Positions 59,641 through 64,000 of a DNA stretch of 64,000 nucleotides are shown in pieces; the first letter of the stretch is position 1, and the number at the start of each line of letters is the position of its first letter. Source of the stretch: Streptosporangium lutulentum (GTDB lineage: Bacteria > Actinomycetota > Actinomycetes > Streptosporangiales > Streptosporangiaceae); NCBI RefSeq assembly GCF_030811455.1, contig NZ_JAUSQU010000001.1:3100001-3164000 (forward strand), read 5' to 3'. Both the position numbers and the translations under genes were made by a program. The notes under the pieces are model-generated. The model was not told the origin of the DNA and made no database searches. It saw nothing but the letters and a program-made list of their open reading frames with translations.

Positions 59641-60369
59641 ATGACCGGAAAGATCGTCCTCATCACCGGAGCCAGCAGCGGCATCGGTGCCGCCACCGCC
59701 CGGCGTCTCGCCGGGGCGGGACACCATGTGGTGCTCGGCGCCCGGCGAGTCGACCGGCTCGCCGCCCTCACCGCCGCCATCCGCGAGGACGGCGGCTCGG
59801 CCGAACACACACTCCTCGACGTGACCAGCGCAGACAGCGTCGACTCCTTCGTGCAGGCGGCCCACCGCCGGCACGGGCACATCGACGTCCTCGTCAACAA
59901 CGCCGGCGTGATGCCGCTGTCGCGCCTCGACGCGCTGCGCGTCGAGGAGTGGAACCAGATGATCGACGTCAACCTCCGCGGCACCCTGTACGGCATCGCA
60001 GCCGCGCTCCCTCTGATGCGCGAGCAACGGTCGGGCCACGTGATCAACGTGTCCTCCACCCTCGGCCACGAGGTCGTACCCAACTCCGCCGTCTACAGCG
60101 CCACCAAGTTCGCGGTCCGCGCGCTGGCCGAAGGGCTCCGCAAGGAGCAGCAGGACATCAGGGTGACCCTGATCAGCCCGTCGTTCACCCAATCCGAGCT
60201 GAACACCCTGGGCGGCGATCCCGACACCATGGCCTGGGTGCGCACCCTGGCGGACAAGCTCAACATGCCCGCGACCACCGTGGCAGAGGCCATCGCCTAC
60301 GCGATCGAGCAACCCGCCTCCATCGACGTCAGCGAGATCGTCATCCGCCCCGTCGCCGAGGCCGCCTGA
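59641..60369 (+). CDS. Short-chain dehydrogenase/reductase
   Basis: A 242-residue classical SDR: TGASSGIGAATARRLAG (nucleotide loop), GARRVDRL favouring NADP, LDVTSADSVDSF, VLVNNAGVMPLSRL, NVSSTLGH and YSATKFAVRALAEGLR (Ser, Tyr and Lys of the active site), then ISPSFTQSEL. Substrate unknown. It is downstream of a MarR gene and upstream of an HxlR gene, a common arrangement for reductases dealing with electrophiles. Confidence 0.9.
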   Translation: MTGKIVLITGASSGIGAATARRLAGAGHHVVLGARRVDRLAALTAAIREDGGSAEHTLLDVTSADSVDSFVQAAHRRHGHIDVLVNNAGVMPLSRLDALRVEEWNQMIDVNLRGTLYGIAAALPLMREQRSGHVINVSSTLGHEVVPNSAVYSATKFAVRALAEGLRKEQQDIRVTLISPSFTQSELNTLGGDPDTMAWVRTLADKLNMPATTVAEAIAYAIEQPASIDVSEIVIRPVAEAA

Positions 60370-60543
60370 CACCGAATCGGCTGCCCCCGGCGAGCACACC
60401 GTGGCGAACGACACTCGATGTCAAAGGACACACCGCCTGAAGGGAATGACGAGGCGGTCGCGCGGTGAGCGGCGTGACGCCGCATGCCAGGTCGAAGCGC
60501 CATGGGGCGAGGGGCCGCCCCCCTTTCCGGCCTTTCGAGCTAG

Positions 60544-60563
60544 ACTTGCTTAACGCAAGCCAG
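60544..60563. promoter_or_regulatory. HxlR autoregulatory site candidate
   Basis: ACTTGCTTAACGCAAGCCAG contains CTTGC-TTAAC-GCAAG, perfect 5-bp arms, 25 bases before the GTG of the HxlR gene. A close relative lies at 58805. Confidence 0.6.
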
Positions 60564-60587
60564 TGGTGGGTTCGAAAGGAGGCCGAT

Positions 60588-61085
60588 GTGACAACAGCGC
60601 CACAGGTGCCCGTTCCCTGCCCGATCGGCCGCGCCGTCGGTCTGCTGGGCGAGCGGTGGACGCTGCTCATCCTGCGTAACGCCAACCTGGGCACCACCCG
60701 CTTCGACGCCTTCCGCGCAGAGCTCGGCGTCGCCGACAACATCCTGTCCAACAGGCTCGCCCGGCTGGTCGAGGCCGGACTGCTCGCGCGGGTGCCGTAC
60801 CGCGACGGGGGGCGCACCCGGCAGGAGTACCGGCTCACGACCGCGGGGGCCGAGGTACTGCCGGTGCTGCACGCTCTGGCCGTCTGGGGCGAGGAGCACA
60901 CCGAGCCGGCCGAGCCGACCGGCTCGATGCAGGTGATCCACCAGCGGTGCGGCCAGGTCACGACCCCGGGCAGGGTGTGTGACGGCTGCGGCGAGCTCGT
61001 CCTGCGCGAGGAGGAGGCGTGGGTACGCCCCTGGCTCTCCCCCGACCCGATCATCCTTGCCAGCCCGGTCGCTACCGGCACCTGA
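60588..61085 (+). CDS. HxlR-family regulator with C-terminal metal-binding-like tail
   Basis: A 165-residue HxlR protein starting at GTG 60588 with AAGGAGG upstream. The winged helix is clear: CPIGRAVGLLGERWTLLILR with the family's Cys, FDAFRAELGVADNILSNRLA, RLVEAGLLARVPYRDGGRTR and EYRLTTAGAEVLPVL. The C-terminal part adds HQRCGQVTTPGRVCDGCGEL, three Cys that could bind zinc. It may control itself and the DUF302/dehydrogenase unit via the shared operator. Confidence 0.86.
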   Translation: MTTAPQVPVPCPIGRAVGLLGERWTLLILRNANLGTTRFDAFRAELGVADNILSNRLARLVEAGLLARVPYRDGGRTRQEYRLTTAGAEVLPVLHALAVWGEEHTEPAEPTGSMQVIHQRCGQVTTPGRVCDGCGELVLREEEAWVRPWLSPDPIILASPVATGT

Positions 61086-61221
61086 CCCCCGGGCGCCCGC
61101 CGGACCGGCGGCGGCTCCGTGTCATGGACGGGTCAAGGGCCGCCGTGCTGAACGCGCACGTGATCGCCACCGTGCTGCGGCCCCTGGTGGCCGTCGCGTT
61201 CATCATCGGCCCTCCCGGCCG

Positions 61222-62628
61222 TCAGAGGGCGGGATGCTGGTTGCGGACCGGGCTCAGCGACTCCAACAGCGAGGCGATGTACAGGATCGTCGACTCTGAG
61301 TGCCAGTTGGCCGCCAGCTGCACAGCGATCGGCATGCCGTCGCTGCTCGTGCCGAACCGCATGGACAGGGCCGGGAGCCCGGTCAGGTTGAACGGGACGG
61401 TCGCCGACATCACATGGAAAGCGTTCACCGTCCGGCCGTCGACGGTGAACTGTGTAAGCCCGTGCGCGTGCGCGGGGATCGACGTCACCGGGAGCAGCAG
61501 CGCGTCGTACCGCTGGAAGTACTCCGCGAAACCGTCCCGAAGCCGCTCGATGCCCTGCTCGGCCAGGACGTAGTCCTCCACGGACGTGTCGGGTACGGCG
61601 AGCATGGACGTGGAGTACGTGAACATCTGGTCCTCGTGACCGGCGGTGATTTCCCGGAACGCCGGTTTCATCTCCATGACGTGCTGCCGGGTGAAGAGTT
61701 CGAGAGGGTTGTCACGCTCAAGAGCCGGGATCCCCACGGCCTCGACCCGGACCCCCGCCCCCCGCAGGGCGTCGGCGGCCTCTTGCACAGTTGCCGCGAT
61801 CTCTGCGTCGATCGGACCGAGTCCCGAGTCGACCAGCCAGCCAACGCGGACGGGCCGGTCCGGCGAGGCACCCAGGCCGGCGTCGAACTCGCGCGGAACG
61901 GTGGCGAAGCCGTCGGCGCCGTCAGGACCGGCCAGTATCGAATACGCCAGTGCGAGGTCGCGGATGGTGCGGGCCATGGGACCGACGTGCCAGTCACGAC
62001 GCGGCTCCCGTGGCCAGACCCCCGTCATCGGGATGCGCCCGTGCGTCGGCTTGAGGCCCGCGATACCGGTGTCGGCCGCCGGTCCGCGCACCGAGATGGA
62101 CAGGTCGCTTGCGATACCCAGCGGCGACATCCCTGCCGCGATCGCCGCGGACTCCCCGCCGCTCGAACCGCCGGAGCTGCGGTCGAGGTCCCAGGGGTTG
62201 TTCGTCCGGCCCGTCAGAAGGTTGTCGGACTCGATCCAGTACGCGAATTCCGGGAGATTGGTCTTCGCCAGGAGGATCGCACCGGCCCCCTTCATGCGCG
62301 CCACGCTGGTGGCGTCCGTGTCCGGGATACGCCCCGCGAAGATCGGCGAACCGCGCTGGGTGAGCACCCCGGCGGTGTCGAACGAGTCCTTGACCGTGAA
62401 GGGCACGCCGTGGAGCGGCCCCACCTCCGCGCCCGCCGCGAGCTCCTCGTCCGCCGCCCTCGCGGCGTCCAGCGCACCGTCGGCAAGCGTGACGACGGCG
62501 TTGATCCTCGAATCGGCGGCTTCGATGCGCTCCAGGTGCGCCTGAACCACCTCAACGGAGGAAGCCCTCCTCGTGCGGATCAGCTCGGCGAGCTCGGTCG
62601 CGTCGCAGTGGTTGAGATCAGTGCTCAC
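61222..62628 (-). CDS. Amidase-signature hydrolase
   Basis: A 468-residue amidase-signature enzyme. The Ser-cisSer-Lys triad is Lys80 (VPFTVKDSFD), Ser155 (SSGGSSGGES) and Ser179 (SDLSISVRGPA); spacings 75 and 24 match fatty-acid amide hydrolase. The nucleophile motif reads LSISVRGPA instead of the usual GGSIRIPA, a notable change. LKPTHGRIP and PMARTIRDLA are conserved. GTG 62628 follows AAAGGGG. Substrate unknown: amides, amidated acids or carbamates are possible. Confidence 0.87.
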   Translation of the reverse strand: MSTDLNHCDATELAELIRTRRASSVEVVQAHLERIEAADSRINAVVTLADGALDAARAADEELAAGAEVGPLHGVPFTVKDSFDTAGVLTQRGSPIFAGRIPDTDATSVARMKGAGAILLAKTNLPEFAYWIESDNLLTGRTNNPWDLDRSSGGSSGGESAAIAAGMSPLGIASDLSISVRGPAADTGIAGLKPTHGRIPMTGVWPREPRRDWHVGPMARTIRDLALAYSILAGPDGADGFATVPREFDAGLGASPDRPVRVGWLVDSGLGPIDAEIAATVQEAADALRGAGVRVEAVGIPALERDNPLELFTRQHVMEMKPAFREITAGHEDQMFTYSTSMLAVPDTSVEDYVLAEQGIERLRDGFAEYFQRYDALLLPVTSIPAHAHGLTQFTVDGRTVNAFHVMSATVPFNLTGLPALSMRFGTSSDGMPIAVQLAANWHSESTILYIASLLESLSPVRNQHPAL

Positions 62629-63404
62629 GATGGATCCCCTTTTACTGGAAACAGACAGCACCGCCCGGTGCCGGTGCGCCGCAGGCAGCGGCGGCTCGTC
62701 AGATGCGGAGGACCTGGCGCGTGCCCGCCATGGCGCGGTCGAGCCGGCCGGGGCTGCAATGGATGCGCAGGAGAGTTGACGTGCTAGTTCCGTACGCCTC
62801 ACAGCCTGACAAGGTGACTCTCATGGATTCGTACCGTAACCGTATGTGTCGGCTCTTGATCGAGATGAGAGGGTCACTCCATGATCGTTTACTTCTATCC
62901 CTTCGGTCTCGGTGCCTTCGAGCCTGTTGAGGTCCAGGTAGGGGTCTGTCCAGTAAACGGCGTGCGCCGTGAGGCGCTGTGATTTGAGTGGAGGTGGAAG
63001 ACCTTCGCCTTCGGCCTGTCGTAGCAGGCCGGTGAAGCTGGGGGCAGCCTGGTCCGGGTGATGCCGGGGAGGGCGGGAGCAGCCCTGACAAAGCCGGGAC
63101 GTGCCAGTACTGCCAGATGGTGCGGGTCCGGTGAGCATGATGAAGAGGAGTACGAGAGGAACCGACGTCGTTAAGTCCCTTCACTGGACGCCTGCTCGAA
63201 CCTGGCGGATCTGGGCAGGACGCGGTGCGCACCTGTCGGCCGAAGGCCGGTGGGGAACTCCTGGGCCGGTTTGCCGATGCCGACCGGGAGGGAGCAATGA
63301 TCGAAACCTGTGGATCTGCCGGGGAGGGGTGTACCTTCCCGGATCATCCGATGATGGTTTCGAGATAAGGCCGACGTTGGCGCGTCGGTCGGGAAGGCAC
63401 ACCC
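62629..63404. other. Intergenic region with possible group II intron remnant
   Basis: About 775 bases. From about 62965 (GTGCGCCGTGAGGCGC) to 63340 the sequence is rich in short complementary runs and includes GAGCATGATGAAGAGG, GTTAAGTCCCTTCACTGG and AACTCCTGGGCCGG, which look like domain I of a bacterial group II intron. No reverse-transcriptase gene follows; the IS256 element starts instead. Promoter of the amidase gene lies at the left edge. Confidence 0.3.
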
Positions 63405-64000
63405 GTGCCGCTCACCGTAGTGCCCGAACCGCCCGCTGACGACAGCTCATCGACGGCCGCCGCCTCCTCGTTGATCGATGAGATCGTCCGTGAGGGCGCC
63501 CGTAAGATGCTGGCCGCCGCGTTGCAGGCCGAGGTGGACGCCTACATCGCCGCCTTCGCTGACGAGCGCGATGCGGCCGGTCGCCGTCTGGTGGTGCGTA
63601 ACGGCTCCCATCAGCCGCGCGAGATCCTCACCGCGGCCGGCGCGATCGAGGTCACGGCCCCGCGCGTCAACGACAAGCGCATCGACGAGCAGACGGGTGA
63701 GCGTCAGCGGTTCTCCTCATCGATCCTGCCGGCCTGGGCGCGTAAGACCCCGCAGGTCAGCGAGGTGTTGCCGCTGTTGTACCTGCACGGCCTGTCCTCG
63801 GGCGATTTCATCCCCGCGCTGGGCCAATTCCTCGGCTCGACCGCGGGCCTGTCCGCGCCGGTGATCACTCGTCTGACCGAGACCTGGAAGGGCGAGCAGC
63901 GCGCGTTTGCCGCCCGCGACCTGTCCGGCGCCGACTACGTCTACCTGTGGGTCGACGGCATCCACGTCAACATCCGGCTGGAGGAGCACAAGCTGTGCCT
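63405..64000 (+). CDS. IS256-family transposase, cut by window end
   Basis: At least 198 residues of a Mutator-type transposase: SSLIDEIVREGARKMLAAAL, VVRNGSHQPREILTAAGAIE, RFSSSILPAWARKTPQVSEV, then the catalytic core DLSGADYVYLWVDGIHVNIR, with the first DDE Asp in WVDGIH. GTG 63405 is the likely start; the frame is open a little further upstream. A relative truncated before the core lies at 36246-36677. The left end of the element is probably near 63340. Confidence 0.9.
   Translation, partial: MPLTVVPEPPADDSSSTAAASSLIDEIVREGARKMLAAALQAEVDAYIAAFADERDAAGRRLVVRNGSHQPREILTAAGAIEVTAPRVNDKRIDEQTGERQRFSSSILPAWARKTPQVSEVLPLLYLHGLSSGDFIPALGQFLGSTAGLSAPVITRLTETWKGEQRAFAARDLSGADYVYLWVDGIHVNIRLEEHKLC

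Noticed and set aside
61300..62787. 495-codon plus-strand frame opposite the amidase
   Set aside because: Arg/Gly-rich shadow without domains; the amidase strand has a complete catalytic triad.

Overview
The window is GC-rich with long, mostly monodirectional coding blocks, GTG starts and strong GGAGG ribosome sites. Together with a DosR/DevS-like sensor pair, MmyB-type, HxlR and DUF-rich genes, this suggests an actinomycete, probably of the Streptosporangiales. That placement is an inference from gene content. No rRNA, convincing tRNA or CRISPR array was seen.

Layout. 1-3.5 kb: edge of a LacI-type gene, a broken MmyB-type regulator, an intact aldo/keto reductase, an internally deleted second one and a flavodoxin lipoprotein. 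3.5-16.8 kb: a compact dormancy (DosR-type) island with an Acg-like nitroreductase, three CBS-BON proteins, a CBS protein, two tandem universal stress proteins, a frameshifted hemerythrin, two pyridoxamine-oxidase-fold proteins, an Rv1733c-like membrane protein, a DoxX-like protein, and the regulators themselves: a DevR/DosR-like response regulator convergent with a DevS/DosT-like GAF-GAF kinase. A palindromic box close to GGGACTTTGGTCCC recurs upstream of these units, including the regulator gene.

16.8-38 kb: a patchwork of intact genes (DUF1772/TetR pair, an amide-hydrolase lipoprotein, a tachylectin-propeller protein, an M64 peptidase, DUF6461, DUF6924, DinB, RidA/HxlR) mixed with fragments of glyoxalase, TetR, methyltransferase, GH42, phage portal, Tn3, IS30, IS256, IS5 and STAND NTPase genes. 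Two insertion sequences are resolved to the base: an IS4-type with an 8-bp target duplication and a frameshifted transposase, and an ISAzo13-type with an apparently intact transposase. A roughly 66-bp sequence of unknown nature occurs three times.

38-50 kb: a serine recombinase next to a perfect 18-bp palindrome, then a secreted 3102-residue RHS/YD-repeat polymorphic toxin. It has five tandem 119-residue modules, a LamG-like insert and a C-terminal lytic-transglycosylase-like domain. Nine bases downstream lies a small membrane protein that is the natural immunity candidate. Toxin tip and immunity gene are much AT-richer than the RHS core. A tyrosine recombinase with 13-bp repeats in its leader follows.

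50-64 kb: a hemerythrin-like protein, a secreted protein made of six 46-residue repeats, an FAD oxidoreductase, NAD-dependent formate dehydrogenase and cyanase, then a zinc-free alcohol dehydrogenase/DUF302 pair divergent from MarR-SDR, an HxlR regulator, an amidase, a possible group II intron remnant and an IS256-type transposase cut by the window end.
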